Origin: Candidatus Zhuqueibacterota bacterium
GTDB lineage: Bacteria > Zhuqueibacterota > Zhuqueibacteria > Zhuqueibacterales > Zhuqueibacteraceae
Direction: 5' to 3'
Length of the DNA: 5,953 nucleotides
Assembly (NCBI GenBank): GCA_013361015.1
Contig: JABWAN010000390.1
Coordinates: 1 to 5,953, forward strand
Positions 5,504-5,953 of this stretch are shown one piece after another (the first letter of the stretch is position 1; every line of letters starts with the position of its first letter). The notes beneath the pieces were generated by a model that saw only the letters and a list, made by a program, of their open reading frames with translations, did no database searches and was not told the DNA's origin. A program made the translations under genes and the position numbers.

Positions 5504-5665
5504 AACGTGGCGTCTCTCTCATATGTTGATTGAAAAAAGTTTGCTCTGCGAAATAGGCAAAGCATATACCACTGCCATGCGGCAATTCCGGGTGAAAGCC
5601 ACGCTGGTTTTGCACGAACTTCAAAGCTAGGGCGGGAGGGGAGTGGTCGAAACTTGCGCGCAGGC
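5504..5665. other. Intergenic gap without recognised gene
   Basis: This 162-bp stretch separates two minus-strand genes. It should hold the promoter of the FnIII/PorV pair, but I find no convincing -35/-10 pair with correct spacing, no terminator hairpin for the oxidoreductase gene and no tRNA-like fold. Short frames here have no recognisable similarity. Confidence 0.5.
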
Positions 5666-5953
5666 TTACGATTTCGCAATGCCGGCGGCGAGATTGTATT
5701 TGGAAATTTGGAAGGATTCGTGAATGTGAATGCCGGACTGGTCTTGCTTGGCGAGATGCACCATCGCCGCGGCGACCGTTTGCGCCGTGATCGGGCGATA
5801 CTTGCGGAGCGGACCTTGCCAGAGAAATGAGGTCGCTTTATAAGCATATTCCCCGATTTTTTCTCCGAGCCGAAATTCCGGGCGCTCGCCCAGTAACAAT
5901 GAAGGACGGAAAATATGAAGCGCGCGGAACGGAAGCTTTGTGAGGGCAGCTTC
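5666..5953 (-). CDS. NAD(P)-binding SDR-like oxidoreductase, C-terminal part only
   Basis: The frame is open to the right edge, so the start and the nucleotide-binding glycine loop are outside; 95 residues and the stop are visible. LHIFRPSLLLGERPEF, RLGEKIG, WQGPLRKYRPITAQTVAAAM and GIHIHESFQI match the C-terminal region of atypical short-chain dehydrogenases of the NAD(P)H-binding, HTATIP2/nucleoside-diphosphate-sugar epimerase-like type, where RPSLLLGER and the PI-x-A-x-x-VA-x-AM segment are typical. These are cytoplasmic Rossmann proteins with mostly unknown substrates. A TTG inside the frame at 5899 could be mistaken for a start, but the motif RPSL upstream of it shows the protein continues. 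Same strand as the FnIII gene, 162 bp upstream of it, with no evident functional link. Confidence 0.82.
   Translation of the reverse strand, partial: EAALTKLPFRALHIFRPSLLLGERPEFRLGEKIGEYAYKATSFLWQGPLRKYRPITAQTVAAAMVHLAKQDQSGIHIHESFQISKYNLAAGIAKS

Noticed and set aside
5379..5847. Minus-strand frames over the FnIII start and the following gap, considered as a lost N-terminus joined by a frameshift.
   Set aside because: Their translations contain no signal peptide or FnIII-like strands, so they do not extend the protein convincingly.
1..5953. CRISPR arrays, tRNA or rRNA genes, integrase or transposase genes.
   Set aside because: I saw no regularly spaced direct repeats, no cloverleaf or rRNA signatures and no recombinase motifs on either strand.

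Overview
The window looks like a chromosomal segment of a Gram-negative, FCB-type bacterium of moderate GC. The evidence is a C-terminal beta-barrel signature ending in Phe, a PorV/PorQ-type outer-membrane protein, and an adjacent secreted protein with a FlgD-like/T9SS-like C-terminal domain. Candidate phyla such as KSB1, Calditrichota or Ignavibacteria would fit, but that placement is inference from protein flavour only. Nothing looks phage-derived. A small toxin-antitoxin-like pair is the only mobile-type cargo, apart from one short structured repeat.

Plus strand, 1-2897: a three-gene, probably co-transcribed block for the cell envelope. It has (i) the 3' part of a DUF3570 outer-membrane beta-barrel protein, (ii) a Tat-signal protein ending in a NusG domain II (NusG_II) with three conserved cysteines, and (iii) a secreted FAD:protein FMN transferase (ApbE). 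ApbE covalently attaches FMN to Thr/Ser in Dgx[s/t][s/g]AT-type motifs outside the cytoplasm. The DUF3570 protein carries a good match (DGVTSATT, bases 91-114), so the barrel itself may be the flavin acceptor. A ~105-bp nested inverted-repeat element sits in frame in the signal-peptide region of apbE.

Minus strand, 2910-3568: a nucleotidyltransferase (MNT) and HepT-like HEPN pair with overlapping stop/start codons. The HepT-like protein keeps the R-x4-H-x-Y motif but lacks about the N-terminal half of its usual family. A perfect 8-bp inverted repeat overlaps the ribosome binding site of the MNT gene.

Minus strand, 3642-5503: a fibronectin type III/sorting-domain protein followed by a PorV/PorQ-like barrel fused to an SH3b domain, a plausible secretion or surface-display pair.

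Minus strand, 5666-5953: the C-terminal end of an NAD(P)-binding SDR-like oxidoreductase that runs off the right edge. The gap at 5504-5665 (162 bp) holds no gene I can recognise. The other gaps are under 75 bp, and the two convergent blocks are separated by only 12 bp.
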